Notes: generated by a model from the letters alone, not told the origin. Shown: positions 1 through 12,299, numbered from the stretch's first letter. The stretch: 64,000 nt of DNA from Selaginella tamariscina (GCA_003024785.1 PUQB01000281.1:1-64000); one strand, 5' to 3'. Made by a program: numbers and translations.

Positions 1-298
1 ATGTATATTCTAGATCCTCACGCATGTATTCTGTATCGATCCTTGTAGGATGCAATTACTGAACATTGTATTTGCTTCACACGTGACGAGGCCGAAGCCA
101 TGATAAGAGTAGGCAAAGACAGAGACACAGGCAAAATATGGCGTGAAGATTACAAATGACTCCGTTCCAAAACCTACAAACATCATATCCACAGAAATCA
201 TTGAACAGGTCCCAGTTCCACCTGAAGAAATACCAGCTCCTGTTCCCCCCTTAAACCCTGACGTTTCCCTTAGACCTTTGCTACTAGGGTTCTTGGCC

Positions 299-1393
299 AT
301 GGCGAAGGCGGCACCTCTCACAGAGCGACTCGCATCTGAGGATTCAGAAATGCATTCGGTCGCCGTTGCCGGGTGATTCGGGAGCGATTGCACAAGCGGA
401 TCCGTCATCAGAAGCGGCGAGGAGGGCGCCGTGAAGGGGGCGGATCTGCTGCTTCGCATTGTGCTCATCAAGAATGCGGATCAATTCTCAAGAATCTGCA
501 GGCCGGAATGATGAATATATTTGCCTCCAGCTGCTTGAGCACGAATTCGCGTGCGGAACAGGTGATTTGCACCGATGAAGAAAAATGGAGAGGAGCAGCC
601 GAGCAATGAAGCTGAGTATGTGTTGTCACGATGCGGTGGTCGAATCTTTTATGGCGAGTTTGGTCCGGGCGAATCCGCGCAAGTGGAGAAACTGATGAAG
701 AAAATCTTCTGTTCCATGCCTCAAGATCTGTCCCCCACTCATTCAGATCGATGGAATTGTCAATTTCTTTGAGCAGCCCTCCCTCGAGAAAGCGGCGCCG
801 TTGGAACATGTCGTAAGCAGGTTTGCTTTATACCGTTACACAGACAGTCTATATGTTCATATTAATCTACTCCAAGTGGGAATTTACTGTTGCCGGTAAA
901 GAGTGCTTGCAGCGGGTAGCCACCCTTCAGGCATTCTCGAGTCCTGTAAATCTCATCCATTCATTTACCGGAAGTATAATGCAGCCCTTTGGTAATACTG
1001 CATGCCTGAAGGAGTGCCTGGACTATTTTACATTTCTTCATTCATGCTCTGCTAGGCTCATCGTCGAGACAATTTCTCCAGTCTCCAAGCTCAGTGTTGA
1101 CTTCCAGGTACGCCTTCATATGTGGTGTGTCGTGGCGGTTTGGAGTTACTATGCATGTCCTCGGAAAAGCTATGTTAACCGTGATACTGCTGTTCGGATC
1201 CGAGCCGTTTAAGGGCTATTGGTTCTGGTTCGTGCTAGAATGTCCAGTGGAGGGGACTGTATATATTTTTCTGAAAGGGACACGAGTTGTAGCGAAAGCA
1301 GCCAGACCGAAAGAGGAAGTAATAATCTTAACTCCTCATCGAGATTCTAATGCAACAGGTGAGAATATTATTCCAGGTTATTTCATTGCTTAG
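299..1393 (+). pseudogene. Unrecognised gene copy, left arm
   Basis: Coding-like DNA begins at an ATG at 299 (MAKAAPLTERLASEDSEMH) and continues as short open pieces to about 1,393. Possible exons end at splice-like sites, such as after SVDFQ at about 1,107. Frames change repeatedly, so no continuous product can be read. The piece at 1,150-1,350 contains hydrophobic stretches (for example GYWFWFVLECPVEGTVYIFL). The same pieces lie inverted at 17,445-16,430. The right copy lacks some insertions but is also interrupted. I do not recognise the family. It could be a decayed host gene or a multi-exon gene whose splice sites I cannot fix by eye. Confidence 0.4.
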
Positions 1394-1510
1394 TCTTAGA
1401 AGACATACTATTAACATATGGTTTTTACATCTATTAAGGGCTTTCCGAAGTACTTGGTAAATTCTTCACGCACACACCCGACCCCATGCAAATTTCAATC
1501 AAAGTCTTCT

Positions 1511-1751
1511 CTCTCTCTCTCTCTCTCTCAGAGTCTCTCTAATGTTATTATCTGGTGATTTGTTTATATACCACAAATATCTTCCGAGTGTTCGTGTGTG
1601 TGTGTGTGAGTGTGTGTTGAGAGTATGAGATACTCTCAAAGTGGTACGAGTGTATCTAACTACAGACAAACACGTGCTGTCATATACACGTATGTATTCA
1701 TGCACATTGTTTATAGTAATAAATCAGAATTAGTCGATATGATATTCAGTT

Positions 1752-1812
<61 letters not shown>
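1511..1812. repeat. Dinucleotide microsatellites (CT)n, (GT)n, (GT)n(GA)n
   Basis: Three simple tracts lie at about 1,511-1,529 (CT), 1,593-1,617 (GT) and 1,753-1,812 (GT then GA). All recur inverted in the right arm near 15,968-16,270 with different lengths. Short reading frames of Thr-His or Ser-Leu runs across them are artefacts. Confidence 0.9.
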
Positions 1813-2035
1813 TAAGTGAAGAATGCTTGATCTCATGTATATTTAATCGGCAGATGTGCCAATGGCCGAGGACGATATTAGGAAGGCAGCCCACCGAGAA
1901 GGTGTAACTTAAGGTACACTCGGTTAGATAGCAATCAACCATCTCTCCCTCTCTCTATATATCTATAATACACGATGAACGTACTTAGAAACTATAAGGC
2001 AGTTTTAGTCACAGATATGCTTGGCGAACTACATC

Positions 2036-2464
2036 TTAGTTATATTCTTCAGTCTTACTACGTTTCTTGGAGTCATTATCCTCTCTTTGCCTTTTTCGCT
2101 TTGCATCTTCGAACCTACAGTCTTTGGCATCAAATGGTTTATGACACTTCTCGTTAGGGCACTGTAATTTGCGGTTGAGATAGATTGCCTGGTACTCGTA
2201 TTGCACCCTGCAGTGAGGGCACCGTGTCCAGAATGTCCGCCTCCTCCTGGGCCGGGTGAAACGGGGCTTCTTAAGCTCTTCCGCTGCCTTTGATAAGGCT
2301 TTAAACGCCTCTTCTGCTTGTGCACTCTTATTCTTGTCCGGGTGTAGAATTAGCGCGAGTCTTTTGTACTGTGTGTGTATCATGTCTTGGGTATGCTCCT
2401 TGGGGAGCTGCAAGACGCCAAGCCAGTCGCCCTTGCTCGCCGCAGATAACACCACTGTTTCCAT
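2036..2464 (-). CDS. Short J-domain (DnaJ-like) protein with C-terminal zinc-ribbon-like motif
   Basis: A 142-residue intronless frame. Residues 1-65 form a J domain: a DWLGVLQLP helix region, then YKRLALILHPDKNK with the HPD tripeptide that stimulates Hsp70 ATPase activity, then a helix AEEAFKALSKAAEEL. Residues about 77-110 read FWTRCPHCRVQYEYQ followed by LQCPNEKCHKPF. This four-cysteine pattern is known from plant J proteins that carry a zinc-binding segment after the J domain. The C-terminus is basic and nuclear-signal-like (KRKRQRED, KKRSK). The likely role is an Hsp70 cochaperone, nuclear or cytosolic by inference. The start is the first Met before the J domain. The inverted copy at 15,316-15,739 is frameshifted, so this left copy is the intact one. 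Confidence 0.8.
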   Translation of the reverse strand: METVVLSAASKGDWLGVLQLPKEHTQDMIHTQYKRLALILHPDKNKSAQAEEAFKALSKAAEELKKPRFTRPRRRRTFWTRCPHCRVQYEYQAIYLNRKLQCPNEKCHKPFDAKDCRFEDAKRKRQREDNDSKKRSKTEEYN

Positions 2465-3079
2465 AATGAGATGAAATGGCCTACCCTAATCTCATTTTCT
2501 CTTATATCTGAGGTAGTTTCCCAAAAGGTAATTAGATTAATTATCAGCCGTCGATCTCTCATAAAAGGCAATGACTTGGCAATGACGCGTCTACCTACGT
2601 TTTGCCACGTCACAGACTATTGTTAATAATTTTACCTTCGATTCATCATAATTTTTTTTGTTAATTAACTGGCTGTTCATTTTTATTTATATAATAATAA
2701 AAGAAAGATTAAAAATAATAAAATAATAAGAAAAACACAAATATCGCTTATAACTAATTGTCTTTGTTAAAGAACTCTTTTATATTTAGTATTTATCATT
2801 TGTTACATTTTTTTTAAAGAAATATATAATGAATATTAATTAAAAAAAGAATTTAAAATTTATTGTATAACTACTGTTAAAGAGCCTTAATTATAGTAAT
2901 TCATTTTAAAAACTTGTATATAATATAATAGTTAATGAAGAAAGATATCAAAGTTTCCAGAGCTTTTGAAAAAAGCCTTTATAATGAAATGTCATTAAGG
3001 ATGTTAAAATCAAAAACAAATGTTATTTGTCATAGTTTTTATTATGACTCGACCCTTTACTTTGGAGGTTGATTGACTG

Positions 3080-4611
3080 TACTATGTTGACTGACCCTAG
3101 ATATAGTGAGAAACAGCTTGTTTAGTGCACTTAGGTGTTTAGGGGTAGTCTGTCGGTTATTTTTAATGTCATGAGAAACTCTAAGCGATTAAATAGGGTT
3201 AGGAACACCCTAGGGTTGCCCTAACCCACGCCCTAAAACCCCACCCCCTAGGGTTTAGGGTAGGGAGTGTGCAAACTCATCTCATTAACTAAGGGGCTAG
3301 CATTCCGTGCCAGCCCACTTACACATACAGGAAAGAGGGGGGGGGGCTCCGTACATAAATAAGGTAGAGTATGTAGAAGTGAGGGTTCCTGGGTTCATGA
3401 CTGAGCTCGTTACTCTTCTCCTGGTGCAAGCTCTAGCTTTGGTACACAACTCTCTGTTGTGCCGCCCTAACTTCCAGATGACAGGGGTACATCCCACCTT
3501 TGGAGTAGCTTACCCTTAATGTTGGCGAATCCATGCCTAGGAGGTCTTGTCGGAATGCACATTCCAAGATGCAGAAGTTGAGGCTTGTCTCCACCCCCTC
3601 CTCCACATCAAGCCAGGTGTAGCACTCACGATTAAGCAAGGCACATCTGTATCCTTGTTTAACTGTGGGCGTGGGATCTTGTTTGACAGGTTCACGTTAC
3701 CTAGTTCCTAAGGGTTCACTAAGGGGTTCTAGAGTTGGCATTTGGGAGCCACGTTTGTGGCACTTGGTGCAACTCTTAAATCTAAGGGGCTATGGCATGA
3801 TCGTGGAAGGCAGTGTTAAATGAAGATGTGACATTGGATTAGACGTCACGCAATATAAAGCCTAAGGCATGCCCTTTGGGGTTGTGTCATGGGTTTGTCA
3901 CCAAGGGGTTGGATACTCTAGCAAACATGCATGTTTGTGCTTACACTAGGGTGCTAAGCCTTGGGCATTCGCTCAAGGGAGGTTAGGTCTCGTAACTAGG
4001 TGTGCTTTAGCACGCTTGGCTAAGGGGTGTTCTACTTAGGGTCTAAGGGTTAAACAACCTAAGCTCATTAGCAGAAGCCCTTTCGTGAGGCACTCGCAAG
4101 GTCATGTACTTAGAGTTATCCAAACCTAACCTTAAGGAGTTGCTTAGTAAAACACTCATGTCCACCTATGGCACACACTTGTGTCCTCATTAAGTACTAG
4201 CCCTAGGTCTAGGGTATGACTTGGCCACCCAAACCCTCAGGGTTTAGTCGTGGTTCAGGGTACCCCTTGTCACCCTAAAGAGGTTGTACTCCTCGGATGA
4301 GGGTGATTCCTTAAGGGGTAAGTGACAATGCCTTAGCTCTGTCATAGGGGTATGTGTGAGACACATTACCTTTGTGAGGTTAGGGCATGAGCCTGTCTAG
4401 GTCTACTGGGACAGGATCCTAAAGTCTACTCGGGTTATTCTCTAGGGTTTCAGGGATGGTCATTCAAGGGGACTTAAGGTAGGACTCTAAGTCTTTTCCT
4501 AATTGAGCCTATGAGTCAAACTCTTAGGGTTATCTTGGGAGACTTAGCGTTACTCACACAGTGGCAGCCACATGTTGCCACGTGTTGGCCCTTCAGGTTA
4601 AAACTTTGACA
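3080..4611 (+). mobile_element. LTR-like block of an old, apparently non-coding LTR element
   Basis: This GC-richer block is crowded with words such as taggggt, ccctaa and agggtt and has no convincing gene. It ends ...ttgaca at 4,611 and is followed two bases later by tggtactggagc (4,614-4,625), which matches 9 of 12 bases of the usual initiator-Met-tRNA primer site. That is the arrangement at the 3' edge of a 5' LTR. About 900 bases of its upstream part recur inverted at 13,750-14,650. The interior that follows (4,612-5,950) is AT-rich and shows no coding. An old, degenerate, non-autonomous LTR derivative is the best reading. The LTR start is not fixed. Confidence 0.4.
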
Positions 4612-4625
4612 ATTGGTACTGGAGC

Positions 4626-5950
4626 TATTCTCTATGGTCAGTAAGATTGCCTAAAGTGTGGTGTGTTTTAGGGTTTAGTTAGTTCTAAATTCTTGAAGTA
4701 CTCTATCACTTTCGACTAATGTCTGAATTATGCGTGGAGAGTTGGTCATAAGATTTATATTCTTCAACACGTGATTTGGAAATAGACAGTGTCCATTGAG
4801 TTTTGGCTTAAGACAAGATTCAATATCAGGTTTGGCAATAGTGTTCAAATGGGGAAAGGCTTATGTTAAATGTGCATCTTTGACTTGGGAGAAGGGGCAT
4901 ATTCAAACATAAGTGAGAACATTACATTTTGACATAAAAGTGTAAAATAAGCTCTCATTATAGTGCATGTTTCCAAGAGTGTAACTCTAGAAGCAGACTA
5001 TGGTGTTGAACTTGTAATACACGGAATGTCGGATATTAACATATGATGAATATGTTAAGTAATTGGTTTAAAGATCCAATGTAATCAAAGTATTGTTCGA
5101 TGTTCGCAATATTTTAATGACGTTAGCTACAAATAATATTAAGTGAAATAGTTTATTAAGTTCAAGTTACCTAATTTGAACAAAGTACAACTTGAAACCT
5201 TAGTTGGTCGTAAGCACACACTTTATATTCAAGTTAGCTAGTTTGACTAACTTGATTATGAAGTTATCTCATGTGGGATCATAAGAATGAAATAAAATAA
5301 TAGATTTGGGCAATAGATGGATTTAATGTTGCATTTTTATTAATGTAACTTTTGAATGGATGTTATGATCTATCATAAAGAGTAATGTTGGAAACATAAA
5401 TTTACATTTTCAGTTTATTGAGTAATGAAGAACTTGCATAGTGAAGGTGTTCGGCGCACACTTGTGCATTTCATTGTTAATTCTTTAATCTTGGAATTTG
5501 TAACGTTGTTTGCAATGTGGGGATAAGCTCTTGAACAAGAGTGATTCCTTGATTAAGAAGAGCATGATTTGGGATTCTCCACTTTGCTTATCGACTAAGT
5601 AAAGAAACTTGTTAAGTTTAATAACTTATGTTAAGAATTATCAATGAGTCAGTAACAATTGGATTTTCATTGGAGGTTTAAGTGCATGTACTTCCTTAGA
5701 GAGTCAGAAGTTGGTATTGTTTTTCACTAACAATTTCATTTTAGAATTGAATACGATTATTAAAAAAAAACGATTTCTTGACTCTATATCATAGTCGCAA
5801 ATGTGGGCACTTAAAAAACAAATAAAGTATGTATCTTCAATCCTTCGGAATATTGAAAAAAAATAGAATTATTCTTGACTCAATATTCGATTGTATTCAT
5901 TGGGTTAGTTGTCAGTTTTATCTCAAGGTCTAATAGTGTTCCTTGAGTTT
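4626..5950. other. Non-coding AT-rich spacer of palindrome A (left part)
   Basis: About 1.3 kb without any supportable gene. It is probably internal DNA of the old LTR-like element that begins at 3,080 and is interrupted by the gypsy insertion at 5,955. Nothing else was recognised. Confidence 0.5.
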
Positions 5951-5954
5951 ACTT

Positions 5955-6584
5955 TGTCACGACCCGATACAGAATACAGGATTCCGGATACAGGACATGG
6001 GTTGCAGGACTTTCCTACAGGATTCCGGATACAGGATATGGGTTGCAGGATTTCCTACAGGATATTCCTACCAGGATTCCGGACACAGGATTCGGTTGCA
6101 GGATATTCCTACAGGATATATGCCTAGAGGATAAGGGACATGTGGACTCATCTTAGCCTCTGCATGCATGCAATCACTTTTGCATGCATGCAACCACTTT
6201 TGCATCATGCCTAGATTAGCTCTTGGAGTTGTGAGCATAAAAGCTCCGACCTAATTGTTGTACAATCAGTTACTATCAACACCAGTCTTACTACGATCAA
6301 TCTCGTCTTGTCTTGTTCTTGTCTTGTTTCCTGTCCTGTTCCTGTTTCCTGTCCTGTCCTCCTGGATCCTGTCCTGCTCCGGATCCTGTCCTGTTCCTGT
6401 CTTGTCCTGGGATCCTTGTCCTGGCTTTCCTGTCTTGCTCCCGGATCCTATCCTGATCCTGTCTTGCTCCTAGATCCGTCCTGTTCCTATTCCTAGTTCC
6501 TGTCCTGCTCTCGGTCCTGTTCCTGAGTCAAGCCTTCATGTCCTTGGAATCCTGTTCTTCCTGTTCCTGGATCGTGGCTTGACA
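5955..6584 (+). repeat. 5' LTR of the chromovirus
   Basis: This LTR begins TGTCA and ends TGACA, a perfect short terminal inversion. Its first 170 bases contain repeated acaggattccggata-type words. The last 280 bases are a degenerate tandem of cctgtcctgttcc words. It differs from the 3' LTR mainly in the length of these tandem parts. Confidence 0.92.
6236..6243 (+). promoter_or_regulatory. TATA-like box of the 5' LTR
   Basis: The word cataaaag lies about 30 bases upstream of cagttactatcaa (6,267). That word would be close to the transcript 5' end if the element self-primes. The same arrangement is present in the 3' LTR near 11,935-11,975. Confidence 0.55.
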
Positions 6585-6586
6585 GT

Positions 6587-6599
6587 TTGATAGTAACTG
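6587..6599 (+). promoter_or_regulatory. Self-primer binding site
   Basis: The word ttgatagtaactg begins two bases after the 5' LTR. It is the exact complement of cagttactatcaa at 6,267-6,279 inside the LTR, where the transcript is expected to start. Tf1 and its sushi-type relatives prime reverse transcription by folding the RNA 5' end onto such a site rather than using a tRNA. No CCA-type tRNA primer site is visible here. Confidence 0.7.
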
Positions 6600-9500
6600 C
6601 TTCATAGTTCTCCGTTTTCCAGCTACCTTTTTCTTGATTCTTTCCTTCATTTTCCTCCTTTTTCTTTCCTAGATCATGGCTGATTTTGAGCGCTTTCAAC
6701 GCGAGCACCAAATGCTACTTCATGAGCTGGCCACTTTGCGCCAAGTGGTCACCGACCTGCAAGGTTCCACCACTGCGGCACATGCAGCTGCTGATGCATC
6801 CTCCAAGGCTGCTGCGCAGGCTCTCTCCCAGGCATCGGTGGTTCCCTCTTCATCAAACTTTTCTTCGGAGCCGAAGGTTAGCATGCCAGAGAAGTTCAGT
6901 GGTAATCGTGCCGATTTCCAAGGTTTCCTGAATCAGATCCGGCTCTTGATCCGTATGCAACCACGGCGCTACTCGACTGATGCTCAAAAGGTGGGTCTTT
7001 TGGCATCCTTACTAAGTGGATCTCCACGGGCTTGGGTTGCCCCCTTGCTGGAGCGTGACGATCCCATTGATGGAAGACTTTGAAGGTTTCGTGGCTGCCT
7101 TTGAAGCCTGTTTTGGAGATCCTGATAAGTACCGTTCTGCATGCACGAAGTTACGGAAGCTCACTCAAGGATCCCGACCAGCTTCCGTCTATGCATCCGA
7201 ATTTCAGCAACTTTGCACGAACATTCCATGGGACGAGACTGCATTGATCGAACACTTCCGTTTTGGGTTGAGGGATGACGTGAAGGACCTTCTCCTTACG
7301 TTACCGGATGCCCAAACATTAGCGGAGATCATGCAACAAGCTGTTCGTTGCGACAACCGTTTGTTCGAGCGTCGTCAGGAAGATCCCGTCAACAGTTCCT
7401 GCAAACCAATCCTGCAGCTGTGGTACATGTTCCTGCACCACCTTCTGGAGTAGTTCCTATGGAGGTTGAGAAATCCAAGCGTGGTCCTCTTTCCGCTGCT
7501 GAGAAGCAACGTCGTCGCAGTGAGAACCTGTGCTTGTATTGTGGTGGAGCAGGACACAAGGTGGCAGATTGTCCTATTAAAGCCAGGAACTTCAAGACGC
7601 GTGAAGTTGAAGCTGAAGTTCAGTCGGAAAACTCCAATGTCCACTTCGTCTAGGAGCCGCGAAGTTGGACGTAGGTGCAGGCTCCATTGGTGCTGCTCAT
7701 ACCATCCCATCACTTAAGTTTCCTGTACACATTCATCTTAATAATCGAGAGCTCATGGAGTTTGCCTTGTTAGACACTGGTGCAAATGCATGCTTCATGG
7801 ATGATACGTTTGCAACTCAACATGGCATTTCGGTGGTGAAGTTGAAGCGTGCAGTTCCTGTAGAGGTGGCCGATGGGCGTCTAATTGCTTCTGGCGCGGT
7901 TACCCATGCTACCGAACCTCTCTCCTGCAGGTATGGCACATTCAACTGTTCAATTTCCTTCAACTTGATCAAGACTCGGTCGACTCCCATCATTTTGGGC
8001 ATGCCATGGTTCGTTGTTGCAAATCCGCAGATCGACTGGAGGTCTAGGACGCTCACGTTTTTCCTCTCCAACAGCTAGGATCAATCCTGTACCTTCCAGG
8101 ATACATCCTTAATATCTGAGGCAGTACAAGCTACAGGATTGACCGTGCCTGTTCCTGTACCAGTGTTGAAGACTCCTCCTCGACAGGATTCACCTCATAT
8201 CAGTTCCTCAGCACACTGCAGGCTCTCTCCACTCCTGTAAGCGGGTCCTGTACAGGGTTCTTCCAATCCTGTATCAGTGTCGAAGGTTCCTCCTCAACAG
8301 GATCCACCTCCTGTTGATTCGTCAGCACATTCGCAGGCTTCTTCCACTCTTGCGCAACCACGGACTCCTGTACAGGATTCTTCCAATCCTGTACACTCAT
8401 CAACACCCACACAGGTTTTTTCCAATCCTGCTTCTTTCTGTTACCCTGCTTCTTTCCATCCCCCAAGATCCTTCCTCTTTTTCAGTCACAGCTCCCTCCT
8501 TCTCCTCTCCGAGTTCTTACCACTACCATGCATGAACTCGCCACTGATCCTGCTCCCTTCCACCTTTTTGCCTTTCAAGTAACTCCTACGTCCTCTTCTA
8601 CCTTTCCTGTATCCGACTCCCCTGTTTTTCTCTTCTCCTTCTCCTTCTCCTCCTTCTTCCCTACCATCCAAGTACCACGACTTTAAGGACGTTTTTGACA
8701 AGCACAAGGCTGCAGTTCTTCCTGTTCACAGGTCCTACGACTGTCCTATTGATCTTGCGGAAGGAAAGACTCCACCATTCGGACCGATTTATGCATTGTC
8801 ACCCACAGAGTTGGAGGTTCTTCGTCAGTACATCGAGGACAACTTGGCATCCGGCTTCATTCGTCACTCAAAGTCCCCTGCAGGAGCTCCTATCTTCTTT
8901 GTCAAGAAGAAGGATGGGAGTTTACGTTTGGTTGTGGACTACAGGGGTTTGAATCAAGTCACCATTCGGAATCGGTACCCGTTGCCATTGATCCCGGAAC
9001 TTCTCGATCGGCTGCGAGGAGCAAAGGTGTTCACGAAGATCGACTTACGAGGGCCTACAACCTTGTACGGATTCGTCCCGATGAGTGGAAGACTGCCTTT
9101 CGTACAAGGTATGGACATTTTGAGTACACGGTAATGCCTTTCGGCCTTACCAATGCCCCAGCTGTGTTCCAACACATGGTGAACGACATTTTCGTGACTT
9201 CTTGGACCAGTTTGTGGTGATCTACCTCGACGACATCTTGATTTTCTCCAAGGACCAGGCGGCACATGACAAGCATGTACGACTAGTTTTAGAGCGGCTT
9301 CGCGAGCATGGCCTGTACGCGAAGTTGGAGAAGTGTTTTTTCGATAGGGATTCGGTGGAGTTCTTGGGCTACATCGTCTCTCCTGCTGGCGTTTCCATGG
9401 ACATGCACAAGGTGAAGACCATCGTGGAGTGGGAGAGGCCCAAGTCGGTACGAGATGTACAATGTTTCCTTGGCTTTGCAAACTTCTACAGGCGGTTCAT

Positions 9501-11641
9501 ACAGGACTTCTCCAAGCGTGTACTTCCACTCACAGAACTCACCAAGCGCACAGAGACTTTTCTCTTGGTCCGACAAGGCGGAACACGCGTTCACAACACT
9601 CAAGGACGTTTTCACGACAGCTCCGATTTTAGCACATCCTGACCCTTCTCATCCTTTCTTCATTGAAGCAGATGCCTCGGATTTTGCAGTAGGATCCGTG
9701 CTATCGCAAGTTGGAGAGGACAAGTTGCTTCATCCTGTAGCTTTTCACTCTCGTAAGTTCCTGTCGGCGAGATCAACTACGAGATTCATGACAAGGAACT
9801 CAAGGCCATTGTGGATTCGTTTGAGGAGTGGGCGGCATTTCCTGGAAGGTGCTGCACATCCTGTACAAGTTCTTACGGATCACAAGAACCTGGAGTACTT
9901 TCAAACGGCTCGGGTCCTCAGTCGGCGACAGGCTAGGTGGGCAGAGTTCCTATCACGTTTTGACTTCGTCATCGTCTACAGGCCCGGCTTTCGGAATGGC
10001 AAGGCGGACGCATTGTCTAGGCGCTCTTACCTTGCACCAAGCCCGGGCGATCCTGCATTTGACTGTCAAAGGCAAGTGTTGTTGGGTCCTGATCGTTTCC
10101 GGCTTGCGGCACTGCAGGTTCATCAGGCTCCAGCAAATTCAACACTCCTACAGGACGTCCGTTCGCAGTTGGCTACAGACGACTTGGCAAAGAATGTGTT
10201 CTCACACATTCATCCTGACGTTGCAAGTTCCTCTTCCTCCAGTTCCCGTCCAGACTACAACCTGTTCACCATACAGGATGGACTCCTGTACCGGGAAGGT
10301 CTCCTGTACGTTCCTGTTGGTATTTCCAGGACTCGTGTGGTACAGGATTGTCATGATACCCCGGCTACAGGACATTTTGGTGTGGCCAAGACAGTGGAGT
10401 TGGTGACTCGCAACTATTGGTGGCCTGGGTTGCGAGGTTTTGTGGAGAGGTTTGTACGGAGTTGTGACACTTGTAGCAGGTCGAAGATGCCTCATCATGC
10501 ACCCTCTGGTCTTCTTCGTCCTCTTCCTGTTCCGTCTGCTCCTTGGAGATCCATTTCTATGGATTTCCTCACAGATCTTCCTCCTTCTCGTGGATTTGAT
10601 GCAGTTCTTGTGGTGGTTGACCGTTTCACCAAGCAGGCTCATTTCCTACCCTGCAACAAGACAGCTACAGGTCAGACAACTGCCGAGTTGGTGATCCGCG
10701 AGGTGTTCCGACATCATGGTCTTCCTGAGAGCATTGTTTCCGATCGAGGTCCACAATTCATGTCCAAGTTTTGGCGAGAGCTTCTTCGGAGTCTACAGGT
10801 CAAAGCGGATCTTTCTTCAGGATATCACCCACAAACCGATGGGCAGTCCGAACGCACAATTCAGACCTTAGAACAGTATCTTCGTTGCTTCATCAGTTAC
10901 CAGCAGGACAACTGGTTGGACCTCCTTCCAATGGCGGAGTTTGCCTACAACAACTCCATCCACGCATCTACAGGACAGACACCTTTCTTTGCTCTTACAG
11001 GCCACCATCCACGTTTTGACTTTGCTCCTCCCGCTTCTCCTTCTTCCGCTCCTGCAGTACAGGATCGTCTTCAGCATCTTCGGCAGGTACAGGATGATCT
11101 CCAGGTTCATCTTCAACAGGCACAGGAACGATACAAGCATCATGCTGATGCTCACCGTCAGCCGGCACCTGCATACAAGATTGGTGATCTCGTGTGGCTT
11201 CTTCGTCGACACATTCGCACCAACAGGCCTTCTTCTAAGTTGGATTTTCAACGATTGGGCCCTTATAGGATCGTGGCGGAGGTAAATCCTGTAGCTTTCC
11301 GACTCGAGTTACCATCCACGGTGAAACTTCATCCTGTGTTTCACACCTCTTTGTTGGAGCCGTATCATCTTCTTTCTTCCCGGTCGTGTTTCTTCTCCTC
11401 CCCCTCCTGTGGTCATTGACACTGAACCTGAGTACGAAGTTGCAGCCATCCTTGACTCTCGTCTTCATCGTCACCAACTCCAATACTTGGTGGATTGGAA
11501 AGGGTACCTGCCTACTGATCGCACTTGGGAACCTGCATCCAACTTACTCCATGCTTCTTCCAAGGTTGCTGCCTTCCATCGGCATTATCCTGCTAAACCA
11601 GGTCCCAAGACTCGTGGAACTCGTCTTTAGGGAGGAGGTGC

Positions 11642-12295
11642 TGTCACGACCCGATACAGAATACAGGATTCCGGATACAGGACATGGGTTGCAGGACTTT
11701 CCTACAGGATTCCGGATACAGGATATGGGTTGCAGGACTTTCCTACAGGATATTCCTACCAGGATTCCGGACACAGGATTCGGTTGCAGGATATTCCTAC
11801 AGGATATGCCACAGGATATGCCTAGAGGATAAGGGACATGTGGACTCATCTTAGCCTCTGCATGCATGCAATCACTTTTGCATGCATGCAACCACTTTTA
11901 GCACTCATGCCTAGATTAGCTCTTGGAGTTGTGAGCATAAAAGCTCCGACCTAATTGTTGTACAATCAGTTACTATCAACACCAGTCTTACTACGATCAA
12001 TCGTCTTGTCTTGTTGTCTTGTTTCTTGTCCTGTTCCTGTCGCTCCTGTTTCTGTCCTGCTTGGATCCTGTCCTGCTCCTGGATCCTGTCCTGCTCTGGA
12101 TCCTGTCTGTTCCTGTCTTGTTCCTGGATCTTGTCCCGCTTTGTCTTGCTCCCGGATCCTATCCTGATCCTGTCTTGCTCCTAGATCCGTCCTGTTCCTA
12201 TTTAGTTCCTGTCCTGCTCTCGGTCCTGTTCCTGAGTCAAGCCTTCATGTCCTTGGAATCCTGTTCTTTCCTGGTTCCTGGATCGTGGCTTGATA
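11642..12295 (+). repeat. 3' LTR of the chromovirus
   Basis: This is a direct repeat of 5,955-6,584 and includes the same tgcatgcatgcaa words and the cctgt-rich tail. The chromodomain coding region runs up to its start. The actt target duplication follows at 12,296. Confidence 0.9.
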
Positions 12296-12299
12296 ACTT

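Larger units (their letters stand above)
1..3935. repeat. Left arm of large inverted repeat (palindrome A)
   Basis: The first 3.9 kb reads as the reverse complement of about 13,750-17,720. Bases 1-200 match 17,720-17,520 without a visible difference. Elsewhere the arms differ by substitutions and small indels, including a roughly 25-base stretch near 250 that is absent from the right arm. Matching stops around 3,930, shortly after the word aacatgcat. The arm carries an unrecognised gene (+), a J-domain gene (-), an AT-rich stretch (2,620-3,050, no gene seen) and the start of a GC-richer LTR-like block. The outer end may lie outside the window. Confidence 0.93.
5955..12295 (+). mobile_element. 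Ty3/gypsy chromovirus (Tf1/sushi-like), full-length fossil
   Basis: A 6.3-kb element has LTRs at both ends that start TGTCACGACC, and a 4-base target duplication (actt at 5,951-5,954 and 12,296-12,299). The parts run in order. Gag is at about 6.7-7.6 kb and ends in a CCHC knuckle (CLYCGGAGHKVADC). An aspartic protease (LLDTGAN) is at about 7.7-8.1 kb. A low-complexity linker spans 8.1-8.7 kb. Reverse transcriptase (VIYLDDI) lies at 8.8-9.5 kb, RNase H at 9.6-10.0 kb and integrase with an HHCC region at 10.3-11.3 kb. A chromodomain (YLVDWKGY, RTWEP) is near 11.4-11.6 kb. It is broken, with about five breaks. The LTRs remain very similar, so it is young. It lies inside the spacer of palindrome A. 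Confidence 0.92.

Noticed and set aside
3200-4450. Telomere or interstitial telomeric array (ccctaa words)
   Set aside because: The words are frequent but scattered and irregular, not head-to-tail heptamers, and the block sits within an LTR-like context.
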